Assembly (NCBI GenBank): GCA_046294495.1
Contig: JBKBKV010000001.1
Coordinates: forward strand, 7,595 to 71,594
Length of the DNA stretch: 64,000 nt
Direction of reading: 5' to 3'
Origin: HRBIN23 sp046294495
Lineage (GTDB): Bacteria > Chloroflexota > Dehalococcoidia > Lucifugimonadales > HRBIN23
The notes beneath the pieces are model-generated. The model worked only from the letters and a program-made list of their open reading frames with translations. It made no database searches and was not told the origin of the DNA. The position numbers and the translations under genes are program-made. This document shows positions 37,767 through 46,336 of this stretch, piece after piece. The first letter of the stretch is position 1; each line of letters opens with the position of its first letter.

Positions 37767-39818
37767 ATGCCCACTTTCTCTTCAGACCGCCTGCGGAATG
37801 TTGTCTTCTTGGGCCATACAGGTTCAGGGAAGACGACCCTGGGGGAGGCCCTGCTCTTCGCCACCGGCACCATCCCCCGCATGGGGCGCGTGGAAGACGG
37901 TAACACGGTTGCTGACTACGAGCCAGAAGCGGTAAAGCGCAAGGGGAGTGTCCAGTTGGCCCTACTCCCCTGTGTCTACAAAGAGCATAAGATAACCTTT
38001 ATTGACACCCCGGGTTACTTTGACTTTACAGGCGAAGTCATCTCGGCCCTACGGGCGGCCGACGCCGCCATCCTCTGTGTGGCGGCCAACGCTGGCGTGG
38101 AGGTCATCACCGAGCAGATGTGGGAGCGTATCCAGGCGCTCCACCTGCCTTGCCTTATCTGCGTGACGAAGATGGACCGGGAGAACGCTGACTTCTCCAA
38201 GGCCCTGGCTAGTATCCAGCAGGCCTTTGGTCGTCATTGCGTAGCCTACCAGGTGCCCATAGGCGCTGCCCAGACCTTCAAGGGTATTGTCCCCCTGCTT
38301 CCTCTGCCCGAGGGAGTTCCAGACCAGGTGAAGGGCGTTGTAGAACAGGCCCGGGAGCGCCTGGTAGAGGCCATTGCCGAGACCGACGACGCCTTGGCCA
38401 CAAAATATCTGGAGGGGGAGGCCATCGCCGACGGTGAACTGCAGGCGGCTTTGAAGGCGGCGGTGCTCCAGGGGAAAGTGGTGCCGGTGCTGGTGGGGAG
38501 TGCCATTCAGGGGAAGGGCATCGGCGAACTCCTTGAAGCGGTGCTGGGTCTTCTGCCTTCCCCCTTGGAATGCCCTCCAATGGAGTCCACCAACCTCGCC
38601 ACCGGCCAGAAAGAGGCCCTGCGCCCAGACCCCTCTGGCCCTCTGGCGGCCTTTGTCTTCAAGACCACTGCCGATCCCTATGTCGGTAAACTCTCCCTTT
38701 TCCGGGTGTTCAGTGGCACCTTCACCCCCGGGGAGATATACAATGCCAGCAAGGGCCAAAGCGAGCGGGTAGGGCAGGTGTTCATCCTTCGGGGCAAGAA
38801 CCAGGAGGCGGTGCCCTCCCTGGTGGCAGGCGAAATCGGGGCGGTTACAAAACTCCAAGTTACCGCTACAGGCGACACCCTCTGCAACCGGGACCATCCC
38901 CTGGCATTGCCCAGCCTCTCCTTCCCGGGGCCTTTGTATTCCCTAGCCGTCTACCCCAAAACGAAGGCTGACCTGGACAAACTGGGGTCGGCTCTGACCC
39001 GTCTCGCCGAGGAGGACCCAACCCTGCGCTTCAGTCGGGAGCCGGGCACAGGGGAGGCCTTGCTCCAGGGTATGGGCGATGCCCACTTGGATGTGGCCCT
39101 CCAGCGCGCCCAGCGCAAGTTTGGCGTGGGACTTGTGGTGCAGCCCCCCAAAGTGCCCTACAAAGAGACCGTGGCCTCACGGGTGGAGCGTGTGGAGAGC
39201 CGCTACAAGAAGCAGACGGGGGGGCACGGGCACTATGCCCACATCGTGGTGCGCATTGAGCCTCTGCCCCGAGGGGGTGGCCTGGAGTTTGCCGAGGAGG
39301 TAGTGGGGGGTGTGGTGCCCAAGGAGTTCATCCCGGCGGTGGAGAAGGGGGTGAAGCGGGCCGCTGCTGAGGGTGTAGTGGCAGGATACCCTGTTACCGA
39401 CCTGCGAGTGGTGCTCTTTGACGGCTCATCTCACCCGGTGGACTCGGCCAGCGGGGACTTTGAAATCGCTGGCTACGAGGGGCTACGGAAAGGGGTGCTA
39501 CAGGCCAATCCCGTCCTATTGGAGCCTATTATGCGCCTGGCTGTTACCGTCCCAGACCAGTATAGTGGGGATGTGATAGGCGACTTGAACGGGAAGCGGG
39601 GGCGCATCCTGGGGATGACGCCCTTTGGCAACGGCAAAACGCAGATAGAGGCCCTGGTGCCCCTGGTGGAGGTTCAAAGGTATGTGCTGGACCTGCGCTC
39701 TCTCACTCAGGGGCGGGGCATCTTCACCATCGCCTTTGACCATTACGAGGAACTGCCACCCCACCTAGCCCAAAAGGTTATTGAGCAGGCCAGGCAGGCC
39801 CGGGCGGAGGCAAGGTAA
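37767..39818 (+). CDS. Elongation factor G-like GTPase (FusA2 type)
   Basis: 683 aa translational GTPase. G1 is GHTGSGKTT (residues 15-23), G3 DTPGYFDF, G4 TKMD. Domains II-V follow, with the domain IV segment GGHGHYAHIVVRIEPLPRG replacing the canonical EF-G sequence. The GHTGSGKT P-loop marks the EF-G-like subfamily, distinct from the main EF-G (GHIDAGKTT); members act in translation in still unclear ways. No other tRNA/str-operon genes are adjacent, as is usual for these paralogues. ATG 37767 has AGGAGG eight bases upstream; the longer frame from 37707 is not conserved. Confidence 0.88.
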   Translation: MPTFSSDRLRNVVFLGHTGSGKTTLGEALLFATGTIPRMGRVEDGNTVADYEPEAVKRKGSVQLALLPCVYKEHKITFIDTPGYFDFTGEVISALRAADAAILCVAANAGVEVITEQMWERIQALHLPCLICVTKMDRENADFSKALASIQQAFGRHCVAYQVPIGAAQTFKGIVPLLPLPEGVPDQVKGVVEQARERLVEAIAETDDALATKYLEGEAIADGELQAALKAAVLQGKVVPVLVGSAIQGKGIGELLEAVLGLLPSPLECPPMESTNLATGQKEALRPDPSGPLAAFVFKTTADPYVGKLSLFRVFSGTFTPGEIYNASKGQSERVGQVFILRGKNQEAVPSLVAGEIGAVTKLQVTATGDTLCNRDHPLALPSLSFPGPLYSLAVYPKTKADLDKLGSALTRLAEEDPTLRFSREPGTGEALLQGMGDAHLDVALQRAQRKFGVGLVVQPPKVPYKETVASRVERVESRYKKQTGGHGHYAHIVVRIEPLPRGGGLEFAEEVVGGVVPKEFIPAVEKGVKRAAAEGVVAGYPVTDLRVVLFDGSSHPVDSASGDFEIAGYEGLRKGVLQANPVLLEPIMRLAVTVPDQYSGDVIGDLNGKRGRILGMTPFGNGKTQIEALVPLVEVQRYVLDLRSLTQGRGIFTIAFDHYEELPPHLAQKVIEQARQARAEAR

Positions 39819-39826
39819 GCACCCCA

Positions 39827-40486
39827 TTACTCCCTCAACCGCTCCAACCGGTCGTCCTTCCCCGCCAGGATGAAGGTGTCGTCGGGCTGGATGCGCTCGT
39901 CCTCGGAGGGGAGCAGAATCACATCCTTTCCACGGCGGATAGCCAACACCGCTAGGCCATACTTGTCTCTCGGCCCTGATAGCCCCGCCTCTTTCAGGGT
40001 AATCCCATGGAAGGACTCGGGCAGGCGCACCTTGCTTATACCGAAGGCTGGTGCCACCTCCATATACTCCAGCACATCTGGGGTGAAGAGGGAACGGGCC
40101 ACTCGCTCCCCCATCTCCTGCTCGGGGTAAACGATGCGGTTGGCTCCCACACGCGCCAGTGTGCGCCCGTGAAGGTCGTCCCGTGCACGGGCCACAATGT
40201 AGGGCATACCTATACTCTTCAGGAGCACGGTGCACATAATGCTGGCTTGCACATCAGAGCCAATGGCTATGACGGCTGCGTCAAAGTTAGGGGCACCCAG
40301 TTCCCGTAGGACAGCCTCGCTGGTGGCGTCGGCCTTGACGGGGTAGGTAATCTGCCCCACCAGGGCCTGCACTAGTTGCTCGTTGGTGTCTATCCCCAGC
40401 ACATCGTGCCCCATCCGGTAAAGGGTGCGCGCAACCCGCGCTCCAAAGCGCCCCAGTCCCACCACGATAACCTGTCGTTTCGGCAT
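39827..40486 (-). CDS. ktrA: Potassium uptake regulatory subunit KtrA/TrkA
   Basis: 219 aa cytosolic ring-forming subunit that gates the KtrB/TrkH channel on nucleotide binding. RCK_N domain with GLGRFGARVA (residues 10-19) and the acidic strand end IDTNE, then TrkA-C from ~140 with LPESFHGITLKEAGL. One TrkA-N/TrkA-C unit, as in KtrA, not the double unit of enterobacterial TrkA. It follows ktrB by 7 bp on the minus strand; the two form a potassium uptake pair. Confidence 0.92.
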   Translation of the reverse strand: MPKRQVIVVGLGRFGARVARTLYRMGHDVLGIDTNEQLVQALVGQITYPVKADATSEAVLRELGAPNFDAAVIAIGSDVQASIMCTVLLKSIGMPYIVARARDDLHGRTLARVGANRIVYPEQEMGERVARSLFTPDVLEYMEVAPAFGISKVRLPESFHGITLKEAGLSGPRDKYGLAVLAIRRGKDVILLPSEDERIQPDDTFILAGKDDRLERLRE

Positions 40487-40493
40487 GCTCCAC

Positions 40494-41933
40494 CTACGCT
40501 ATGCGCACCGGCTCCTGGGCGAAACGCAAGACAGCCGGACGCTCCCGTGCTATAAGGGCCAGGGCAAGGCTCATAGGCCCTAACCGGCCCACCAGCATGG
40601 TAAGGATAATTACCACCTTCCCTGCAATAGACAACTGGGGGGTTACCCCTGTGCTCAATCCTACCGTCCCAAAGGCGGACACCACTTCAAATAGGAAACT
40701 GAGGAAGTCCCCCTGGGGTTCCATAAATGTTAGCAGGAAGGCGGCTACAAACACGAGGCTCAAGCCCAAGAAGGCCACGGCAATAGCCCGGTGCACCACC
40801 TGGGCTGGGATTTCCCGCCCAAAGGCGTTCACATATTGCTGGCCTCTTAGGGAAGCCACCATAGTGGCTACCACCACCCCTAAGGTGTTGACGCGTATCC
40901 CGCCTCCGGTTGAGGCGGAAGCGGTGCCAATAAACATTAGAGCAATGATAAAGAAGAAAGTAGCCTGGGTCATGCCGCTAAAGTCTACGGTGTTGAAGCC
41001 GGCGGTGCGAGCGCTAACCGAAAGGAAGAGGGCATTGCTTATCTTCCCCCAGACGGGTAGAGGTCCCAGGGTCGCCGAGTGCCCATATTCAAACCCCAGC
41101 ACCACGAGCGTGCCTGCCACCCACAGCGCCAGGCTGGCCATTACCACCATTTTGGTGTCCAGTGTAAGCCGACGCCACCTGCGCACGACAGCCAGGTCTG
41201 CCATAACAGGATAACTGAGTCCCCCCAGAATGATTAGCACCATGATCACCACTAGGGCTGGCAGGTCCAGGGTAAGCCGGCTCAGGTTATTGGACCCGGG
41301 GAGGATGGCGAACCCGGCGTTGTTAAAGGCTGCGACACCGTGAAATAGGCCCTGCCAAAGGGCGGAGGGCCAGGAGGCCCCCGGAAGTAGTTCCTTGAAC
41401 CGCCAGGCCAGGAGCAGCCCCCCCACCGCCTCCATAGTCAAGAAGGTAAGCACCATCTGACGCATCACTCGAATGACATGCCCAACCTGCTGAAGCCCCA
41501 GAGGCTGTTGCATCACCAGTTGGTGGGCAAGGGAAAGGCGCTGGCCAATGACCAACAAGATGAAACTGGCTATAGTCATCCATCCTAGTCCACCGATAAG
41601 GATCAGCGCCCAGATGACTGCCTGGCCCAGAGGCGTCCAGTAGGATGGGGTGTCTACTACCACCAGTCCCGTTACGGTGGCGGCCGAAGTGGCGGTGAAA
41701 AGGGCGGTCATGAAAGGGGTTACCTGTCCCTGGGTGTTGGCCCATGGAAGGAGCAGGCCCCCTGTCCCCACCAGCACCAGGAGCACAAAGCCGTAGATAA
41801 CGGTTAGTGGAGAAGCCAACCCCCGGGAGGGGGTTTTAGGGAGGGCCAACTGGAAAACGGTAGGGCGCAGTTGCGCCAGCCGGGGACGGCGCACCACCAC
41901 ATCCCCTGGCCGGGGCTGCCAGCCTCGGGCCAC
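40494..41933 (-). CDS. ktrB: Potassium transporter membrane subunit KtrB/TrkH
   Basis: 479 aa with about ten hydrophobic segments arranged as four M1-P-M2 repeats. Selectivity-loop blocks include ATSAATVTGLVVVD (near residue 97), FNNAGFAILPGSNN near 215, SARTAGFNTVDFS near 315 and FGTVGLSTGVTP near 430, with the conserved Gly in each. The GTG at 41933 is taken as start; a 50-residue cytosolic N-terminus is predicted. Partner KtrA follows immediately. Confidence 0.92.
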   Translation of the reverse strand: MARGWQPRPGDVVVRRPRLAQLRPTVFQLALPKTPSRGLASPLTVIYGFVLLVLVGTGGLLLPWANTQGQVTPFMTALFTATSAATVTGLVVVDTPSYWTPLGQAVIWALILIGGLGWMTIASFILLVIGQRLSLAHQLVMQQPLGLQQVGHVIRVMRQMVLTFLTMEAVGGLLLAWRFKELLPGASWPSALWQGLFHGVAAFNNAGFAILPGSNNLSRLTLDLPALVVIMVLIILGGLSYPVMADLAVVRRWRRLTLDTKMVVMASLALWVAGTLVVLGFEYGHSATLGPLPVWGKISNALFLSVSARTAGFNTVDFSGMTQATFFFIIALMFIGTASASTGGGIRVNTLGVVVATMVASLRGQQYVNAFGREIPAQVVHRAIAVAFLGLSLVFVAAFLLTFMEPQGDFLSFLFEVVSAFGTVGLSTGVTPQLSIAGKVVIILTMLVGRLGPMSLALALIARERPAVLRFAQEPVRIA

Positions 41934-41988
41934 GCTGCCTCCTGGCGAGGATGCTACCAGGTAACATACCCTTCAGTGGGCTTCTCTG

Positions 41989-42909
41989 TCAACGCACAAG
42001 GGGAAGCACATCCCGGGCGAAACGCCTAAGGTGGCCCAGCACCTCCTGGAGGGTATTTCCCCTGGGCCCCAGCACCAGGTGGTCAACGCCAGCGCGCCGG
42101 TAAGCGCTCACATCCTCGGCTATCTGCTCCGGTGTTCCTGTGCAGGGGGAACGGCTGGGAGGGAGGGGTTGGGGCGTTACTTCCAGGGTGCCCCGAAGGG
42201 AGATAGCGAAGGAGGCAAGGTCGCGGCCTAGTCGTTTCAGTTCTTCTGTCAGCGTGGCTTTCGCCTGTGCCACCTCTTGGGGGGACATACGAATGCCGTG
42301 CCACCCCTCGCCCGTGCGGGCCGCCCTGCGCAAGGCAGCCGTGGAGGTGCCCCCGATCCAGACAGGAATGCTCCCGTGGACGGGGCGAGGCACACACCAG
42401 ATGCCTTCTACCCGGTAAAAGCGCCCGTTGAAGTTGGTCTCCTGCCCTTTCCACAAGGCACGCATTAAGGTCAAGTATTCCTCGGTAACGCGTGCCCTAT
42501 GCGTATAGTCGGCGCCCAGAGCGGTAAACTCCTCCTCCATCCACCCGATGCCTGCTCCCAGGATGAGCCTCCCCCCAGAAAGCGCATCTATAGTAGCCAG
42601 AAGTTTGGCGGTATGGACGGGGTTCCTATAGGGGATGATAAGGACGCTGATGCCCAGGCGCATCCGTCGGGTCAGGGCTGCGGCGTAGGCCAGGGTTGCC
42701 AACGGCTCCAGAACCGGCTGGTCCGGGGCGATGGGGAAGGTGCCACCGGCTCGGTAAGGATAGCGCGGCGCGCTGCGGGTGGGGAGCACGATGTGGTCGC
42801 TCACCCACAGGGAGGAGAACCCCAAGCCCTCTGCTTCCAGGGCCACCTGCTCTACTAGGGCCTTGCCTGCCAGGGGCCCCAGGTTGGGAATTACCACGCC
42901 GAACTCCAT
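41989..42909 (-). CDS. LLM-class F420-dependent-type oxidoreductase
   Basis: 306 aa luciferase-like TIM barrel. Blocks: EAEGLGFSSLWVSDHIVLP (cited short), TRRMRLGISVLIIPYRNPV, DALSGGRLILGAGIGWMEEEF and RPVHGSIPVWIGGTSTAAL. The GIGWMEEEF and WIGG patterns fit the group annotated as F420-dependent (TIGR03619-like). The substrate is unknown. ATG 42909 is preceded by GGAGG. It is separated from ktrB by 55 bp, stands with no obvious pathway partner, and is the second LLM gene in the window. Confidence 0.85.
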   Translation of the reverse strand: MEFGVVIPNLGPLAGKALVEQVALEAEGLGFSSLWVSDHIVLPTRSAPRYPYRAGGTFPIAPDQPVLEPLATLAYAAALTRRMRLGISVLIIPYRNPVHTAKLLATIDALSGGRLILGAGIGWMEEEFTALGADYTHRARVTEEYLTLMRALWKGQETNFNGRFYRVEGIWCVPRPVHGSIPVWIGGTSTAALRRAARTGEGWHGIRMSPQEVAQAKATLTEELKRLGRDLASFAISLRGTLEVTPQPLPPSRSPCTGTPEQIAEDVSAYRRAGVDHLVLGPRGNTLQEVLGHLRRFARDVLPLVR

Positions 42910-43030
42910 AGCGTCCTCCTGTTGCTGGGGCTACTCTAGCATAATATTGGATGGGGTAGGTAGGCTTCTGAGGCACCTGGCTTTACATAGGCATCCTTTC
43001 GCCGTAGGATAGGGGCAAGGGGAGGATCGT

Positions 43031-43375
43031 ATGGCCAGAGGGCGTCTGGAAGAGGAGTTAGAGGAGATCCTGCGCAAGGCGGGGAAGCCTGCGCGGCGCA
43101 GGGTGCGGCGCTGGCGTGCACCCCGTGTGCATGTTCCACCCTTCTCACCTGGCATCCTGCTCTTCGCTGGGGTCATCCTCCTTGTTATGGCTCTGGTAGG
43201 CCCGTTGGTTAGTTGGGGGGTCTGGCTCCTGGTGGCTGGGCTGGGCCTGCTGGCGGTGGCCTACGGTTCCTACTGGATACGCCGAAGGCCGCGTATTGAG
43301 AAGAGGTGGCGGGGACGCCCTGTTGACAGCGGCCCAAACTGGTGGGAACGCCTTCGGCGTCCTTTCCGTCGGTAG
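43031..43375 (+). CDS. Small two-helix membrane protein
   Basis: 114 aa, unrecognised. A basic, amphipathic N-terminus (EELEEILRKAGKPARRRVRR) precedes two close hydrophobic segments at about 40-60 and 64-82, then an Arg-rich tail. This layout is common in small proteins of actinobacteria and Chloroflexota called DUF-type or hypothetical membrane proteins. The ATG follows GGGAGG at six bases, which supports translation. It is divergent from the LLM gene. Confidence 0.6.
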   Translation: MARGRLEEELEEILRKAGKPARRRVRRWRAPRVHVPPFSPGILLFAGVILLVMALVGPLVSWGVWLLVAGLGLLAVAYGSYWIRRRPRIEKRWRGRPVDSGPNWWERLRRPFRR

Positions 43376-43444
43376 CCTTTCCCCCTGCGGTGGGGCTACG
43401 AGCGATGCAAGGGCAACCAGGAGACCAGCCCCTGCCCAGTTGAC

Positions 43445-43450
43445 TATAAT
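43445..43450 (+). promoter_or_regulatory. Consensus -10 element TATAAT
   Basis: TATAAT about 30 bases before the GTG start of the next gene; no good -35 at 16-18 bases. It favours the GTG at 43479 over the GTG at 43455, which would lie at the transcription start. Confidence 0.4.
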
Positions 43451-43478
43451 CTGAGTGGGGTTTAGGACAGGGGCTAAT

Positions 43479-44198
43479 GTGTTTCCCGACCGTCAGCGCA
43501 TAGCCGCAGGGCTTCTACAGGAGTTGAAGGAGTTGGGGGAGGCAGAGCCGCGTCTTTTGTATCGGCGGGTGGCTCGCTATTTCCCCCAACTCACTAATGA
43601 GGACCTCTCTGCCCGTTCCCCTGGGGGGAGAAGCCTCTGGAGGCGTCGGGTGCAGGAGGGTAAGGCCCTGCTGGCGGCCCGTGGCGAGGTAGAGAACCGA
43701 GGGCGGCGCTGGGCCATCACCGAGAAGGGGCGCCAGCGTGCCCAGGCAGAGGAGATGCCCATACAGTTGGTGCTTACCGCCCTGCAAGAGGGGGGCCCAG
43801 CCCCTACCCACGAAGAGTTGCAATGCATGCTGGCGGAAATCGGGCGGTTATTAGGCAAGCACGCTGAGACAGAGGCCCAGCGCTACGATGTAACCTGGCG
43901 GGAGACACCCAACGCCCCGCGTTTTAGCCATGTTTTTGAGGTGCAGGTGCACGGCAGGCTGGAAAGCGCCCTTACCAAACTGAAGCAGGCCCACGACTCC
44001 CAGCGCTCCCGCCCCGTCCTGGTAGTGGCCGATGCCCGCAGCGCTTGGCGTGTCCAGGAAGCCCTGGCCCCCTATTTGGCGGGGCCTTTCCACGAAATCG
44101 CCCATGTTGCCCAGGTCTTCACAGCGGATGAAGTGGTGCGCCTCTACCGGGCCTTGAAATCGGTGGGTGATCTGTTGAAACGCCTGGTCCCCCAGTAG
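43479..44198 (+). CDS. Winged-helix protein with Mrr/PD-(D/E)xK-like C-terminal region
   Basis: About 239 aa. The first half looks like an Mrr-type winged helix (LLQELKELGEAEPRLLYRRVARYF, then RWAITEKGRQRA). The second half has an Asp in RYDVTWRETP followed by VFEVQVHGRLESALTKLKQA, which resembles the core strands of PD-(D/E)xK nucleases with E-V-Q instead of ExK, then VLVVADARSAWRVQEAL. It may be a DNA-binding or nuclease-like protein of a defence or repair system, but no partner methylase or helicase is near. GTG start chosen from the promoter position. Confidence 0.5.
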   Translation: MFPDRQRIAAGLLQELKELGEAEPRLLYRRVARYFPQLTNEDLSARSPGGRSLWRRRVQEGKALLAARGEVENRGRRWAITEKGRQRAQAEEMPIQLVLTALQEGGPAPTHEELQCMLAEIGRLLGKHAETEAQRYDVTWRETPNAPRFSHVFEVQVHGRLESALTKLKQAHDSQRSRPVLVVADARSAWRVQEALAPYLAGPFHEIAHVAQVFTADEVVRLYRALKSVGDLLKRLVPQ

Positions 44199-44291
44199 AC
44201 AGCACTAGCCAACTTGTCTCTCCAGTGGTAGCATGCTCCCCAGGCTTGCCCTAATGACCAGGGCCTGCCACTATACCATAAGGAGGCTCCT

Positions 44292-45071
44292 GTGCGTCCC
44301 AACAAGGTCAAAGCCCTTTGGAGGCAGGGGAAACCGGCGGTAGCCCTCTGGCTTGCCAGCGGCGACCCCTACATCGCCGAGCTGTTTGCCCACTCGGGTG
44401 CCGATGCGGTGGTGGTAGATATGCAGCACGGCATCGCCATTACGCCGGAGCGGGCGGTGGAGTGCCTAAGGGCCATCTCGTCGTCGGACGCCGTTCCCAT
44501 TGTGCGGGTGCCCTGGAACGACCCGGCTTATATCCAATATGTGCTGGACGCTGGTGCGTATGGGGTCATTGTGCCCCTAGTGAACACTTACGAGGATGCG
44601 GCGAAGGCAGGAGGGGCGTGTCGCTACCCACCTTTGGGTTATCGGAGCGTCGGCCCCAACAGGGCACGTCTGTATGGGGGCTCCGACTACTTCCAGCACG
44701 CCAACGAGGAGATAATCTGCCTAGTGATGATTGAGGACATCAACGCCATCCCCCGCCTGGGGGAGATTGTCCGTGCACCCGGTATAGATGGCTTCTACAT
44801 TGGCCCCTCAGACCTGGCGGTGAGCATGGGGCTGGGGCCTGGGTCGGAACAGCCCGATCCCCGTCACCAGGAAGCGTGCCGCAAGGTGCTAGAGGTTGCC
44901 CGCGCCAACGGCAAGGTGGCCGGCCGCCACGCCTACGCGGGGGAGGAGGCAGCCCGCTATATGTCCCAGGGCTTCCTCTTCTGCCCGGTAGGGAACGATG
45001 TGCGTTTCATTGAGGTGGGTGCCAGGGCGGAGTTGAAGGCTGTTGCCAAGGTGCGCGGCTCCCAGGTGTAG
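44292..45071 (+). CDS. HpcH/HpaI family aldolase
   Basis: 259 aa class II, metal-dependent aldolase of the HpcH/HpaI family that cleaves 4-hydroxy-2-oxo acids or similar compounds to pyruvate or glyoxylate plus an aldehyde. Blocks: HSGADAVVVDMQHG (36-49), VRVPWNDPAYIQYVLDAGAYG (cited in part) near 75, the metal Glu in MIEDINAIP near 150, and GFYIGPSDLAVSMG near 172. GTG 44292 follows AGGAGG at five bases. The substrate cannot be specified. Convergent with the prepilin peptidase gene (4 bp between). Confidence 0.87.
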   Translation: MRPNKVKALWRQGKPAVALWLASGDPYIAELFAHSGADAVVVDMQHGIAITPERAVECLRAISSSDAVPIVRVPWNDPAYIQYVLDAGAYGVIVPLVNTYEDAAKAGGACRYPPLGYRSVGPNRARLYGGSDYFQHANEEIICLVMIEDINAIPRLGEIVRAPGIDGFYIGPSDLAVSMGLGPGSEQPDPRHQEACRKVLEVARANGKVAGRHAYAGEEAARYMSQGFLFCPVGNDVRFIEVGARAELKAVAKVRGSQV

Positions 45072-45075
45072 CGCC

Positions 45076-45861
45076 TTATCCAGACATACCCAAAAGGGCC
45101 AGGTAGGCGTCTAGGATGGTGTGGCCCTGAAATAGGGCCAGCGCAGCGCCTCCAGCCAGGAAAGGCCCATAGGGAATTACATCCCCTATCCTCTTTCTGC
45201 GCAGCGCCAAGAGGGCCAGTGCCCACATCCCCCCCGCTACAAAAGCCACCCCCAGAGCAGTAATGGCCTGTGGGAAGCCCAGCATCGCCCCAACCAGGGT
45301 GGCCAATTTCACATCCCCAGCCCCCAAGCGTCCGCGAGTCACCACATACAGGAAGAGGAGCACCACCATAGCGCCTCCGGCCCCTGCCAGGGCGTTCAGG
45401 AAAGCACCTGTCCCCGGCGAAGAAGAGCCGGGTGGCCCCAGTGGGGCCAGGGCGAGGGCCAGGGGGAGAGCGGGGTAGACCAAGCGGTTAGGGATAAGGG
45501 TATGTTCCAGGTCGCACACCAGGGCTATCGCCAGAATGCTCAGATAGGCCAGGGCTACAATAGCCTGAGGAGTAACGCCCAGGTGCCAGGTAACAAGGGC
45601 AAAGGCCAAGGCGGTAAGCACCTCCACCAGGGGTGCACGCAACGGGTATGCTGCAAGGGCGCTACACCCCCGGTGATGCCACCAAGCCCCTACAATGGGG
45701 ATGAGGTGGCCCAGGGGAAGTGTCCTACTACACCGAGGGCACAAGAAAAGGCGGTAGAGGGGGCCTCCCCCTGACGGGAGCCAGTCCATAAACCCGTTCA
45801 GGATGCGCCCCCACGCGGCGCCTACGAGCACTGCACCGGTAACCCATATGGCTGGCAACAC
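45076..45861 (-). CDS. pilD: Prepilin peptidase (A24 family)
   Basis: 261 aa membrane aspartic protease that removes the class III signal peptides of type IV pilin-like proteins. The two catalytic Asp lie in CDLEHTLIPN (near residue 116) and GAGDVKLATL (near 182). A cytosolic loop has CPRC (residues 42-45) and a later single Cys in HHRGCSAL, like the zinc-binding loop of PilD, which points to the bacterial rather than the archaeal FlaK/PibD type. No pilin biosynthesis genes are near; the closest substrates are the archaellins 2 kb away. Confidence 0.9.
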   Translation of the reverse strand: MLPAIWVTGAVLVGAAWGRILNGFMDWLPSGGGPLYRLFLCPRCSRTLPLGHLIPIVGAWWHHRGCSALAAYPLRAPLVEVLTALAFALVTWHLGVTPQAIVALAYLSILAIALVCDLEHTLIPNRLVYPALPLALALAPLGPPGSSSPGTGAFLNALAGAGGAMVVLLFLYVVTRGRLGAGDVKLATLVGAMLGFPQAITALGVAFVAGGMWALALLALRRKRIGDVIPYGPFLAGGAALALFQGHTILDAYLALLGMSG

Positions 45862-45935
45862 CGGGAGCCCCCTCGCTGTCCTTGTGTGTTTTAGGGATGC
45901 TCTAGGAGTATAACGGGTCTTTACCTGCCCTCATC

Positions 45936-45965
45936 TTGCATCCTTGGCGCAAAGTAGTCTAGAAT
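45936..45965 (+). promoter_or_regulatory. Putative promoter of the DUF5658-like gene
   Basis: TTGCAT (45936-45941), 18-nt spacer, TAGAAT (45960-45965). Expected start near 45972, just before an 11-bp hairpin. Confidence 0.45.
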
Positions 45966-45978
45966 AAGCAAGCAGATA

Positions 45979-46020
45979 GGCCCGGCTGGGCCGCCCTGCC
46001 AAGACGCATCCAGCCGGGCC
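45979..46020 (+). promoter_or_regulatory. 11-bp leader hairpin before the DUF5658-like gene
   Basis: GGCCCGGCTGG (45979-45989) and CCAGCCGGGCC (46010-46020) are perfectly complementary, with a 20-nt loop. The 3' arm abuts the GGAGG ribosome binding site. No T-run follows, so it may modulate translation or mRNA stability. Confidence 0.45.
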
Positions 46021-46030
46021 GGAGGTTGGG

Positions 46031-46336
46031 GTGCTCGGTCTCTTCGCCTCGGCGTGCACCTACCGCCACGAAGCCGGTTGGAAAGTGGCCTTTGTGGCCT
46101 TTGTCTATCTAGACCTCCTCCTCACCCTCTACGCACTTTCCCAGGGTTTTGCCGAACTGAACCCTCTGGTGCGCGCTCTTATTGAGCATCCCTGGGGGTT
46201 GATGCTGATGAAAGGGGTTGCACCCCTGCTCATCGCCTGGCTGGTGCCCGGCAGGCTCCTGGTGCCTTCTGTTCTTGTATTGACAGGTATCAATGGTTGG
46301 AACCTCGCTCAGGTGGTGTGGGCAGGCGCCCCTTAG
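46031..46336 (+). CDS. DUF5658-like small membrane protein
   Basis: 101 aa with three hydrophobic helices (about 18-38, 56-75 and 78-98). The pattern of an acidic residue in the first helix followed by ELNPLVRAL and a Gly/Lys at the next helix (LMLMKG) fits the DUF5658 family, whose function is unknown. GTG 46031 is preceded by GGAGG. The 3' end overlaps the convergent LuxR-type regulator by 47 bp. Confidence 0.6.
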   Translation: MLGLFASACTYRHEAGWKVAFVAFVYLDLLLTLYALSQGFAELNPLVRALIEHPWGLMLMKGVAPLLIAWLVPGRLLVPSVLVLTGINGWNLAQVVWAGAP

